A stretch of 19,486 nucleotides of DNA from Mariprofundaceae bacterium. Lineage in GTDB: Bacteria; Pseudomonadota; Zetaproteobacteria; Mariprofundales; Mariprofundaceae. Position 1 is the first letter of the stretch. Every line of letters starts with the position of its first letter. Location: positions 1-19,486 of the forward strand of contig JAUZQT010000004.1 in assembly GCA_030950825.1 (NCBI GenBank), written 5' to 3'. The position numbers were made by a program, and so were the translations under genes. This document shows, one piece after another, positions 6,912-14,763 of the stretch. Under the pieces are notes generated by a model, which was given only the letters and a program-made list of their open reading frames with translations, searched no databases and was not told where the DNA came from.

Positions 6912-7548
6912 GTTGCAAATTTCTCTCCGCTTGCGATAGCTGTAAATATACAGGCTGGATCCAGCGCGTCAGTGCATTGATATTGATTTGGCCGCTCCTA
7001 GCTTGAATCAGCAAGCTCATGGCGTGTGCTCGATCAATAGATAAGGGCAATCGCTGCCAGCTTGCCAAATCAATAGCGGGATCTTGTTGTGCAACAAACT
7101 GACTTGCCGTCATCAATGCAACATCTTGCCAGCCTTTGCAGCTATCTTCTTGCAAGCATTCACCCGCTTGATAGCAGGCCACAAACACCTCATTGGCACG
7201 CGCATCCTCCAAAACCCAAACAGGATGCTCGTTTTGTATTTGCATTGCTGTAATGGCCAACGATGATAAGCCCCAAATAGGCAGCTTTAGCGAGGCGTTG
7301 ATACCAGCCAAGGTCGCAGCACCAATGCGAAGACCTGTAAACGAACCTGGACCTTGGCCTGATACCAGCATCCGTAAATCTGACCATGTTAGACCTGCCT
7401 GCTGCAATACGCCTTGAAGCAACGGCAACACAGTATGGGAGTGTTGCTTCCCGTCACTGGCCTGAGCTGTCCATGCTTTTCCTTCGGCATTGATAACACA
7501 TGCACAAGCAGACCCCGTTGCAACGTCTAAAGCTAAAAGTGGGTACAT
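6904..7548 (-). CDS. tsaB: tRNA threonylcarbamoyladenosine biosynthesis protein TsaB
   Basis: This 214-residue protein is an ASKHA-fold partner of TsaD in forming the t6A modification at A37 of ANN-decoding tRNAs, in the cytoplasm. The N-terminal LLALDVATGSACACV matches the phosphate-1 region, and VSGQGPGSFTGLRIG (about 62-76) is the hallmark of the TsaB family. Length is normal (about 220-230). The start at 7548 is the natural N-terminus by family alignment, though no clear ribosome-binding site precedes it. It follows galU after 63 bp and overlaps the phosphatase gene. Nothing is unusual. Confidence 0.92.
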   Translation of the reverse strand: MYPLLALDVATGSACACVINAEGKAWTAQASDGKQHSHTVLPLLQGVLQQAGLTWSDLRMLVSGQGPGSFTGLRIGAATLAGINASLKLPIWGLSSLAITAMQIQNEHPVWVLEDARANEVFVACYQAGECLQEDSCKGWQDVALMTASQFVAQQDPAIDLASWQRLPLSIDRAHAMSLLIQARSGQININALTRWIQPVYLQLSQAERNLQHA

Positions 7549-7611
7549 TAAAGCAATAACTTCAACATGAAATTAAATGTGCCAATACCTTTTTTGATTT
7601 GTCATTCATAC

Positions 7612-8496
7612 TTATCTCACGGGTGGAATGAGCTTCATTTCTGTTAATGCAGCACGCAAGGTTTCCCCATGCTGTGGATGCTGCAAGCCCAAGATTACAT
7701 TGGCCAATAAAAAACCACATGGGTTACCAGCATCAAAACGCTGCCCTTCAATAACAACACCATAAACTGGCTCTTCTGAAGCCAGTTGACGCATTGCATC
7801 GGTCAGTTGAATTTCATTACCCGTACCAGGTTTGGTTTCTTTCAATAACGCAAAAAGGCGGGGGGTAAAAATATAGCGGCCAATCATTGCTAAATTAGAG
7901 GGCGCTTGATTGATTGCGGGCTTTTCAATCATGCCGTGCAAACGCAGTAAGCCATTTTCATCTTGTGCGTCCACAATACCATAGCGTGAGACTTCATTAT
8001 CAGGCACATGCGCCAAGCCAATAACTGATGCGCCTGTTTGCTCATGCACCTCGCATAATTGTTGCATGGCTGATTTTCCCTCGGATAAAATCAACTCGTC
8101 AGCCAGTGATACACCAAAACACGCATCACCAACCCAAGGGGCTGCGCATAAAACAGCATGCCCCAACCCCAGTGGTTGTTTTTGACGGATATAGGCGACA
8201 TCCGCCATGCGCGCGACTCTGGAAACAGTCTGATACAAAGCATCTTTACCAGCCGCATGCAGGTTTGCTTCCAGTTCCGAAGAAATATCAAAGTGATCTT
8301 CGATGGCGCGTTTACCTCGCCCTGTCACGATGACAATTTCATCCATGCCCGCATCCAAAGCTTCCTCTACGCCATATTGAATCAGCGGTTTATCAACAAT
8401 GGTCAGCATTTCCTTGGGTGTGGCTTTGGTCGCGGGCAAAAAACGCGTTCCCATACCTGCTGCTGGAAAAATAATTTTACGTAGTGGGGAGTTCAT
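7612..8496 (-). CDS. galU: UTP-glucose-1-phosphate uridylyltransferase
   Basis: This 294-residue enzyme makes UDP-glucose from UTP and glucose-1-phosphate for envelope polysaccharides. Motifs in order: KIIFPAAGMGTRFLPATKA nucleotide loop (about 7-25), KEML...VDKPLIQYGVEEA, VTGRGKRAIEDHFD, the uridine-binding QPLGLGHAVLCA, the LADE metal-binding segment and IEKP. I start it at ATG 8496, where the family N-terminus begins; a longer open frame from 8607 adds 37 residues that overlap the upstream cytochrome gene. The gap to that gene is 17 bp, so cotranscription is likely. The ribosome-binding site is weak. Confidence 0.93.
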   Translation of the reverse strand: MNSPLRKIIFPAAGMGTRFLPATKATPKEMLTIVDKPLIQYGVEEALDAGMDEIVIVTGRGKRAIEDHFDISSELEANLHAAGKDALYQTVSRVARMADVAYIRQKQPLGLGHAVLCAAPWVGDACFGVSLADELILSEGKSAMQQLCEVHEQTGASVIGLAHVPDNEVSRYGIVDAQDENGLLRLHGMIEKPAINQAPSNLAMIGRYIFTPRLFALLKETKPGTGNEIQLTDAMRQLASEEPVYGVVIEGQRFDAGNPCGFLLANVILGLQHPQHGETLRAALTEMKLIPPVR

Positions 8497-8513
8497 TCTA
8501 TTGGCCTTGTTGC

Positions 8514-9752
8514 TTACGACAAACGGCCGTAAGAGTGTAGGCCAGCAAGATACATGTTCACGCCTAAGAAACAGAATACTGTGACTACGAACCCAATAAC
8601 CGTCCACCAGGCCAACGTCTTACCGTGCCAACCGTGTGAAATACGCACATGCAAATAAGCACCATAAGTAAGCCAGACAATCAATGCCCATGTCTCTTTT
8701 GGATCCCAAGACCAATAACCACCCCAAGCTTCAGCAGCCCAAGCTGCCCCCAAAATAGTTGCCAAGGTAAAGGCCGGAAAGCCAACTGCGACAGACTTAT
8801 ATGCCAATTGATCCAAGGCATCCAAGCTTGGAAATACCGCAACCATTTTACTGTTGCGAGATTCAAGCCACATACGCACCAAATAAGCCATGCCAGCACC
8901 ACAGGCTACTGCAAAAGAACCATACCCAACAAAGTTCAACGGCACATGAATTTTCATCCAATATGACTGCAAAGCAGGAACCAGCGGCTTGATTTCTGCC
9001 TGACCAACCGACTCCAACCAAATGCTAAAGAAAATACCCGTAGCAATTAAAAGCATTACAAAGGCACCCATAGCCTTGGCCTCGTAACGCTTCTCCCATT
9101 GCAGATAGATGATGGCAGTAATACAAAACAGCAAAATAAATACTTCGTATAAATTTGATACGGGGGCGTGCCCGATATCGCCATCCATAAACAAATATGA
9201 TTCATACCAACGCAACAATAATGCCGCACCACCAGAGTAGATGCCAGCCCACGCTGCGGCAGTTGCCATGCCACCAATAAAAGATGCAGGAGCAAACAAA
9301 TAAGCGATATAACAAATCGCTGAAAATAAGAACACCACGTTCATGGTCATTACAATATTCCCGCCAATCAGATTGGACTGATTTTCATAAGATACCATGG
9401 CTGAAGTCGGCTCAAAAATAGTCAATATGCCCATCAACACAATCATCAAAGCGCCACCATCAAACCATGACACCATCATTTTAGGAATTCGGCCATTCAC
9501 GACTTCAGGGCGAGCCATGGATGCAATAATCGCCAAGCCAGCTCCTAATAGAGCGCCTGTTCCCAGCCATACAAGCCCATCTTGGCCAACCAACTGAAAG
9601 ATATAAGCATCTTCCGTGTAACCATCACCACCCCATAATGCCAAGCCAGTCGCCCCCAACATTAGTCCAATATAGCCCCAGTAACGCACAAAGGCTGCAC
9701 GCCCCTGATACATATTTTCCCATAGTCCATTTGATTCTGCTATCGCTGTCAT
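8514..9752 (-). CDS. ccsB: Cytochrome c maturation heme-handling protein CcsA/ResC (often named CcsB)
   Basis: This 412-residue polytopic membrane protein is the heme-handling half of the system II cytochrome c synthetase. The tryptophan-rich WWD motif is WGGYWSWDPKE (343-353), and candidate heme-ligand histidines are H269, H368 and H405. The C-terminal GVNMYLAGLHSYG is typical of the family. About 130 N-terminal residues, with several membrane helices, precede the usual core; this longer form is common in proteobacteria. Its ATG overlaps the resB stop (ATGA at 9749-9752), consistent with the two working as one complex that exports heme and ligates it to CXXCH apocytochromes in the periplasm. 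Naming differs between databases (CcsA, CcsB, ResC). Confidence 0.92.
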   Translation of the reverse strand: MTAIAESNGLWENMYQGRAAFVRYWGYIGLMLGATGLALWGGDGYTEDAYIFQLVGQDGLVWLGTGALLGAGLAIIASMARPEVVNGRIPKMMVSWFDGGALMIVLMGILTIFEPTSAMVSYENQSNLIGGNIVMTMNVVFLFSAICYIAYLFAPASFIGGMATAAAWAGIYSGGAALLLRWYESYLFMDGDIGHAPVSNLYEVFILLFCITAIIYLQWEKRYEAKAMGAFVMLLIATGIFFSIWLESVGQAEIKPLVPALQSYWMKIHVPLNFVGYGSFAVACGAGMAYLVRMWLESRNSKMVAVFPSLDALDQLAYKSVAVGFPAFTLATILGAAWAAEAWGGYWSWDPKETWALIVWLTYGAYLHVRISHGWHGKTLAWWTVIGFVVTVFCFLGVNMYLAGLHSYGRLS

Positions 9753-11449
9753 ACAGTATCTCCTTTATTCAACGCCTGCACATCGTCATCAACTTTGCTT
9801 AAAATTTCATTAAACTCATGTTTAAAATTCAAAGGGTTTCGATTGCTCAAGCCGACAAAGCTAATACTGACAACACCACCCTGCCTGCGTACCACCAACC
9901 ATAGTTTTCTGTGTGACATATAAAGCATAATGCATAGGCCAATCACCAGTAGTGCACTGCCTATCCAAACCACATTCATACCAGGATCTTTGGCCAATTG
10001 TAGGCCTGTGTAATATTTTTGATCATAGTCATCAAGCACGGGGATATACGGCCAAGGAAGACGCGGGATGACCTGAACAGCCTGCAACACCCGCATGGCC
10101 ATGGCTTGGAAATTATCGGGCCGTTGATCACCAAACACATCATTCAAGGCTGCTTTAAAGGCCTGCATATTGGCTTTTTTCTTATTGCTTAAATCAGCCC
10201 CTGCCAAACGAACAATAAAACGTTGGAGAAGTTCCCATTCTTTGGGGTTACTCATGTCCAGACCCAAGGCCATGGATTCAAAGTCTTGGGTATTCCCAGA
10301 GAAAGATACTTGCATAAAATTACCGCGATTTTCACCGTTCAATTCAAACGCATTCATAAAGCTACGAATTTTCACAGCTTTTAAACCAGCTCCGCGCATA
10401 ATAAAATCAACGGATGGCCCTAAATCTTGAAAGTCCTTCGGCTCTCCAATCTGCGCCATATTCTCGACATTATACGGGCGAAAGTCGGACATCTCCAAGG
10501 TAATGCCCGTTGCCTCATCCTTGAACGTGGTATAAATCTTCGTCTCTGCGAAATCAACATCCCCACTACCATCTAATTTCAATAATTTTAAACGAATATC
10601 AGAGCCGCCATCACCAAAGCTCGCCTGATAAATGCGTACGCCCTTATAATATAAAGGCTCATTCACAATAATATCAGAGGTCAACACTTCTTTGCCATTG
10701 TCAATAATCGTCAGATTACTTTTAAATTCCTTCGGCATGCCATTGGGATAAAAGTCAATAGAAAATTCATTGCATCGCACTTCAAACGGCATTTTCATAT
10801 ATTCTGTGCTGGTACCTTTCAAGAAGGTGATTTCACTTTCTTTTGCGCCTTCAGGCACGGACATATTGCCCCTGAAACCAAACTGCACACTCATCCAGCC
10901 GCCAATCAGAATCACCAGCATGGCCGAATGCACACAGATATAGCCCCACTTATGATATTGCCCTTTATCGGCACGAATATAACTCACATCACCGCGTTGC
11001 TCTTCACGAATGCGCCATTCTTTTAAGTTTCCTTTTACGGCAAGCAAAACACTTTCAACGCTCTGGTCTTTCAGTTTCCAATGACGGCTGTGTTTCATAT
11101 GTTTCATCGCACTATCAGATATAGTGATCTTGCTGCTGCGCATTTCCTTCATAAAACGAGGCACATTGCGCCACAAACAAACAGACAGAGACAACATTAA
11201 AAATCCGAGTAAGGATAAAAACCACCAAGTGTGGTACATATCAAACAGACCCAGGGAACGGAAGACCCAGTACCAAATCGGCCCGAACTGTTGTAAATAA
11301 TCCGCTTGATCCTGATTTTGCAATAAAACAGTTCCAATCACAGATGCCAGAGCCAGCACCGTCAACAAGCTAATGGCCAGAGACATTGAGCCAAGGCGAA
11401 GTAAAATAGGTTTTAAATAATCGGTTGTATTAGACATGGCGCGCATCAT
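9749..11449 (-). CDS. resB: Cytochrome c biogenesis protein ResB (Ccs1)
   Basis: This 566-residue membrane protein is the partner of CcsA in system II. It has an N-terminal pair of membrane helices (about 18-45 and 74-96), a third near 170-190, a large periplasmic domain and a final helix near 498-515, the standard ResB layout. The N-terminal segment LGSMSLAISLLTVLALASVIGT matches the conserved family start. Three methionines are possible starts (11449, 11446 and 11437); no clear ribosome-binding site separates them. It heads the minus-strand run resB-ccsA-galU-tsaB-phosphatase and is divergent from the thioredoxin-like gene at 11711, which probably supplies reduced apocytochrome cysteines. 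Confidence 0.9.
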   Translation of the reverse strand: MMRAMSNTTDYLKPILLRLGSMSLAISLLTVLALASVIGTVLLQNQDQADYLQQFGPIWYWVFRSLGLFDMYHTWWFLSLLGFLMLSLSVCLWRNVPRFMKEMRSSKITISDSAMKHMKHSRHWKLKDQSVESVLLAVKGNLKEWRIREEQRGDVSYIRADKGQYHKWGYICVHSAMLVILIGGWMSVQFGFRGNMSVPEGAKESEITFLKGTSTEYMKMPFEVRCNEFSIDFYPNGMPKEFKSNLTIIDNGKEVLTSDIIVNEPLYYKGVRIYQASFGDGGSDIRLKLLKLDGSGDVDFAETKIYTTFKDEATGITLEMSDFRPYNVENMAQIGEPKDFQDLGPSVDFIMRGAGLKAVKIRSFMNAFELNGENRGNFMQVSFSGNTQDFESMALGLDMSNPKEWELLQRFIVRLAGADLSNKKKANMQAFKAALNDVFGDQRPDNFQAMAMRVLQAVQVIPRLPWPYIPVLDDYDQKYYTGLQLAKDPGMNVVWIGSALLVIGLCIMLYMSHRKLWLVVRRQGGVVSISFVGLSNRNPLNFKHEFNEILSKVDDDVQALNKGDTV

Positions 11450-11556
11450 AACTAGCGAAATTCATCCCGTCATGCGTAGAATCTCCCCTAGATTAACAAT
11501 GGCGCAAATAATCCAGATAGTTTTTTCACCTTGTGGCAATATTTAATTCCCGTTCC

Positions 11557-11562
11557 TATAAT
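11557..11562 (+). promoter_or_regulatory. Candidate -10 element for the thioredoxin-like gene
   Basis: A perfect TATAAT lies in the 261-bp divergent region between resB and the thioredoxin gene. A matching -35 is poor (TGGCAA at 17-bp spacing, or TTGTGG at 20). The ATG at 11711 would be about 140 nt downstream. Low confidence. Confidence 0.3.
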
Positions 11563-11710
11563 TAGGGTGAAAGCACCTTGAATAGTGCTTAAAAAAGTAA
11601 GTGTTTACTAATTTTTACAGCAAATTTATCGCAACCTCTTATTCAAAATGCAAGAATTCACCTTTCACTGCGACTGAATGTTTCATATTGCCTATACAAC
11701 GGAGTTGAAA

Positions 11711-12208
11711 ATGATCAAAATAATTTTAGCGATGGTTTTCTCGTCGCTATTGATAACGCCTGCACATGCCGCCGATTTTAAGTGGATGGATGGGCAAGGG
11801 GATGTGTATTCTCTTTCTGAAAAGTATAAAGAGCAGCCTGTCATTGTCCATTTCTGGGCATCTTGGTGCCCGCCTTGCGTCGCTGAAATGCCCGAAATCG
11901 CAATTTGGCTAAAAAAACATCCCCAAGTTAAGTTTCTGGCAGTTTCTGTTGATAATAAACTGACAACGGCGCAATCTTTTTTGCAAAAAAACAATATCTC
12001 ATTGACAACGGTATTAACGGATAATGCGCAGTCTGCCCGCCTGTCTGTGCGCGGTCTGCCAACCACCATCCTTATCAATGCCAAACACGACATTATTAGT
12101 ACGCATATCGGCATGCAAGATTGGCAGAAAAAACGCTGGGGAGATCGTATTCTGAGCCTTTTTCCAAACACCGCCCCTCAAGAAATTTCGCTGCGCAAAG
12201 AGAATTGA
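11711..12208 (+). CDS. TlpA/ResA-like periplasmic thiol-disulfide oxidoreductase
   Basis: This 165-residue exported protein has a signal peptide (MIKIILAMVFSSLLITPAHA, cleavage predicted after residue 20). The mature part is a thioredoxin fold with active site WASWCPPC (C53, C56) and a cis-proline in GLPTT (P117). The ATG at 11711 is chosen because GGAG lies six bases upstream and the signal peptide starts there; a frame from 11678 adds 11 residues with no role. Proteins of this type keep apocytochrome CXXCH cysteines reduced. Being divergent from resB-ccsA, it probably serves as the ResA/CcsX equivalent. A decayed insertion element begins about 30 bp after its stop. Confidence 0.88.
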   Translation: MIKIILAMVFSSLLITPAHAADFKWMDGQGDVYSLSEKYKEQPVIVHFWASWCPPCVAEMPEIAIWLKKHPQVKFLAVSVDNKLTTAQSFLQKNNISLTTVLTDNAQSARLSVRGLPTTILINAKHDIISTHIGMQDWQKKRWGDRILSLFPNTAPQEISLRKEN

Positions 12209-12234
12209 TGCTGTTAACGCAAAGTAGAAAGACC

Positions 12235-12323
12235 CTAACCTGAATAATTCACAAATACTGTCGTGCCCTTGCTTGCCCATTTATCCGCAATCATCACAAC
12301 GATTTATGAATAATGCGGGATAG
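12235..12323. repeat. Palindromic repeat, short copy of the element at 14404-14589
   Basis: The left end begins CTAACCTGAATAATTC and the right end is TGAATAATGCGGGATAG, an imperfect inverted pair. Its first 43 bases align with bases 14404-14446 with about ten differences, mostly C/T transitions, and its right end aligns with the right end of that element; the middle 90-100 bases are absent. It therefore looks like an internally deleted copy in the same orientation. It directly precedes the integrase fragment. Confidence 0.65.
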
Positions 12324-12334
12324 CTCTGCGCATT

Positions 12335-12734
12335 TTGCTGCAGGCGAAACTGACATCGCTGCCACTAAACCTGATTTGGGGAATAGATATGACAGGGAAG
12401 ACAGATTCAACAGGGAAACTTCATAACATCCTTGGTATCATTGAACATCAAAGTAGATGTTGTCTAACATTGAAGTCCCTCTCGGACAAAGCCTCGATCA
12501 CTTTGCTCGAAAACCTCATTGCTGCCATCAAACTTTATGGCAAACTCAAGCTTATCCGCACAGACAATGAAGCCGTATTTACATCCAATATTCCGTCTGA
12601 GGCTTTGAATGCCTGGCATTAAACATCAACGAACGGAGGTCGCCTGCCCTTCGCAGAATGGAAAAGTCGAACGCTTCCTTGGCGACACTGGGCTCCAGCT
12701 ATTCAAAAAGCATGGATCCAATAAAACCCTGTAG
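12335..12734 (+). pseudogene. Frameshifted DDE integrase-core transposase fragment
   Basis: The first frame (12335-12622) gives LNLIWGIDMTGKTDSTG, then LIRTDNEAVF, which carry the first two catalytic aspartates of an rve/DDE integrase core. After a stop at 12620-12622, the +1 frame from 12621 continues KHQRTEVACPSQNGKVERF to a TAG at 12732-12734, carrying the catalytic glutamate in QNGKVERF. The fold is thus present but split by a frameshift, shortened between D2 and E, and missing its N-terminal helix-turn-helix and C-terminal end. The pattern resembles IS481/IS3-like transposases. TTG at 12335 is only the first open codon, not a true start. It is flanked by related repeat ends at 12235-12323 and 12756-12772. 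Confidence 0.75.
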
Positions 12735-12755
12735 GGTTGTCCGATGGAATTAGCC

Positions 12756-12772
12756 TGAATAATGCAGGTTAG
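12756..12772. repeat. Inverted end closing the decayed insertion element
   Basis: TGAATAATGCAGGTTAG matches 15 of 17 bases of the repeat end at 12307-12323. Read on the minus strand, its outer 16 bases match 14 of 16 with the left end at 12235-12250. The integrase fragment therefore lies between two inverted ends about 540 bp apart, consistent with a decayed element spanning 12235-12772. Confidence 0.55.
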
Positions 12773-12796
12773 TTTGTGGTCAACATTTCATCTGCG

Positions 12797-14305
12797 TTAA
12801 TGTAATTGTATTTTTTCAATACTTCCATCGTCATTCTCTTCATACATATAGCCCTTTGGTTCTTCAAGCACAAACAAAACCAACAGAAAAACAAGAAAAG
12901 CAGCGCAAGCAATGGTGATAAAGAAAACTTGAGATGATACAAATGAGAGTACCGTTAAAAATGCTACAGCACCCACATTGCCAAATGCACCTGTCGTGCC
13001 TGCGACTTGCCCAGTTAGACGACGTTTCACCAAAGGTACCACGGCATAAACAGCGCCATTACCCGCGTTTACAAACAATGAGGCAATTACCATCACAACA
13101 ATAGCTGCTGGAATAGACCAAGTTGCATCGACTTGTCCCATTAAAAAATAACCCACAGACAAGCCGCCAAGTGTGATGCCCAATACTTTTTTACGGCCAT
13201 ACTTATCACTAAAGTAACCACCTGCTGGGCGCATGATAATGTTTAAGCCAGCAAAAATTGAAGCAATCAGTGCTGCTTGTGTTATGGATAAATCTGCAGT
13301 CGCTTTAAATGTATCAAAGAAAAACAAGGGGAGCATTGAAATCACAGCCAGCTCAGAGCCAAATGTAATCATATAAGATAGATTCAAAGCAGCGACCTGT
13401 TTGAATTTATAGCGATGAATTTCGGGCACAGGTTTGGCCTTTTCAGAAAACAATGCTTTATTGATACGAAAGATTTGTGAAATTTGGTAAACATATAGGG
13501 CTAACAGTCCCGAATAGATGCTGTACGTGATTGTAGTTGAGAAAATATTAAGATTTGCGGGGGATATTTTCCATGCCAATACAACAAGTGCAAGATATAG
13601 AGGTGCCGTCATTACACAGTAGAGGTAGAAATCACCTTTGCTGGATACTTCCATTGCCCCCAAGTTTTTGGGTCGGAAATACGTGGTGCCTTTCGGGTTA
13701 TTGCTCACGGAGAAATAGAAAATGAGCGAAAATCCTAAAGCGAGAACACCTGTTGAAGCTACAGCCCATCTCCAGCCATCATCACCACCTATCCAAAGTG
13801 CAAGCATGGGTAAAGTCATGGCAGCAGCAGCGGAGCCAAAGTTGCCCCAGCCACCATAAATCCCTTCTGCGGTACCCACTTGTTTGGCTGGAAACCATTC
13901 AGAAACCAGACGAATACCAATCACGAAACCTGCACCGACAAAGCCAAGCAAGAAACGGTAGGTTGCCAATTCTTCATAAGTCTCAGCAAAAGCGAACAGG
14001 AAACAGAAAATACTGGAAAGGGCGAGTAGGACAGAAAAAGTTATTTTTGGCCCATACTTATCAACCAGCATGCCGATAATAATTCGGGCAGGTATGGTTA
14101 GCGCGACATTCAGGATCAGTAGTAATTTTACTTCTTGATCAGAAAGCCCAAATGTATCGCGAATCGATGCCATGAGCGGAGCAAAGTTAAACCATACCAT
14201 AAAGCTGATGAAAAATGCCAGCCATGACATATGTAGAATTTTCATTTTACCAGTGAATGAAAACACGTTTATTTTATTTTGATCAACTCCCGTTACAGCC
14301 ATCAT
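12797..14305 (-). CDS. narK: Nitrate/nitrite transporter, NarK family (MFS)
   Basis: This 502-residue major-facilitator protein should import nitrate (or exchange nitrate and nitrite) across the inner membrane. The first nitrate signature is GIYGGWGNFGSAAAA and the second GAFGNVGAVAF; the loop GMLVDKYGPK is the MFS motif after helix 2. An extended middle region with two extra hydrophobic segments separates the two halves. I start it at ATG 14305 because AGGAG (14311-14315) is five bases upstream; an open frame from 14353 adds 16 residues that fall in the predicted untranslated leader of the sigma-54 promoter. It diverges from nirBD-nasA, so its role is nitrate uptake for assimilation. Confidence 0.9.
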   Translation of the reverse strand: MMAVTGVDQNKINVFSFTGKMKILHMSWLAFFISFMVWFNFAPLMASIRDTFGLSDQEVKLLLILNVALTIPARIIIGMLVDKYGPKITFSVLLALSSIFCFLFAFAETYEELATYRFLLGFVGAGFVIGIRLVSEWFPAKQVGTAEGIYGGWGNFGSAAAAMTLPMLALWIGGDDGWRWAVASTGVLALGFSLIFYFSVSNNPKGTTYFRPKNLGAMEVSSKGDFYLYCVMTAPLYLALVVLAWKISPANLNIFSTTITYSIYSGLLALYVYQISQIFRINKALFSEKAKPVPEIHRYKFKQVAALNLSYMITFGSELAVISMLPLFFFDTFKATADLSITQAALIASIFAGLNIIMRPAGGYFSDKYGRKKVLGITLGGLSVGYFLMGQVDATWSIPAAIVVMVIASLFVNAGNGAVYAVVPLVKRRLTGQVAGTTGAFGNVGAVAFLTVLSFVSSQVFFITIACAAFLVFLLVLFVLEEPKGYMYEENDDGSIEKIQLH

Positions 14306-14364
14306 TGATACTCCTAAAAGCCCCGTATATCGGAGCTTGATGTATTTATTCATTTCCCCTCTTT

Positions 14365-14381
14365 AGCAAGAACTATGCCAA
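14365..14381 (-). promoter_or_regulatory. Sigma-54 promoter of narK
   Basis: On the minus strand the sequence is TTGGCATAGTTCTTGCT, with GG and GC separated by exactly 10 bases as in the -24/-12 consensus TGGCAC-N5-TTGCA. The expected start near 14354 gives a leader of about 49 nt to the ATG at 14305. It is almost identical to the element at 14710-14725 that serves nirB. Confidence 0.75.
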
Positions 14382-14403
14382 CATCTTTTTGTTTGCAATG
14401 GGT

Positions 14404-14589
14404 TTAATCCGCATTATTCATAAATGCTGCCGCGCCCTCGCTTGCTCCTTTGTTGTTCGTTAACATTTGTCCGCAACGAATCCTTTGCCAATCGACCGTA
14501 TGCATGGCTACGGCACTCATGGCAAAAAATCCGTTGCAAACAAAGCTTCGGCGCGATCATCACGGCGATTCATGAGTAATGCGGGTTAA
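14404..14589. mobile_element. MITE-like palindromic element between narK and nirB
   Basis: The ends are imperfect inverted repeats: TTAATCCGCATTATTCAT on the left and, read on the minus strand, TTAACCCGCATTACTCAT on the right, bounded by TTAA on both sides. Complementarity continues inward in blocks (AACG...TTTGCC with GGCAAA...CGTT; CCGTA with TACGG at the centre), so the 186 bp form one long imperfect hairpin. There is no open frame of note. It shares sequence with the copy at 12235-12323. The TTAA could be a target duplication. Bases 14590-14709 to its right hold AT-rich DNA with no gene and no NtrC-like dyad that I can recognise. Confidence 0.7.
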
Positions 14590-14709
14590 AGAGTATATTT
14601 CCAAGCGACCTTCTACTTTATTGTATATATATTAGGCGAAACATGATTATTTATTATGCATCAATAGCGACTAATGTGTTTTTCAATAGTGATTTAGCCG
14701 GATTTATTC

Positions 14710-14725
14710 TGGCATAGATATTGCT
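14710..14725 (+). promoter_or_regulatory. Sigma-54 promoter of nirB-nirD-nasA
   Basis: TGGCATAGATATTGCT matches the -24/-12 sigma-54 consensus, with GG (14711-14712) and GC (14723-14724) exactly 10 bases apart. Transcription would start near 14736, giving a leader of about 28 nt. That leaves no room for the long antitermination leader seen in Klebsiella nas operons. Confidence 0.78.
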
Positions 14726-14763
14726 AAACATTTGCAAATAAAACATTTACTCACGAGGTTGCG

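Noticed and set aside
8497..8607. Thirty-seven-residue N-terminal extension of GalU
   Set aside because: It overlaps the end of the CcsA-type gene and precedes the normal GalU N-terminus.
13753..14079. A 108-codon plus-strand frame inside narK
   Set aside because: The sense strand encodes conserved MFS motifs; this is a shadow frame.
14306..14353. Sixteen-residue N-terminal extension of NarK
   Set aside because: The codons fall in the predicted sigma-54 transcript leader, and a good AGGAG precedes the ATG at 14305.
14590..14709. NtrC or IHF sites ahead of the nirB promoter
   Set aside because: I looked for GCAC-N-GGTGC dyads and a good IHF consensus and found no convincing match.
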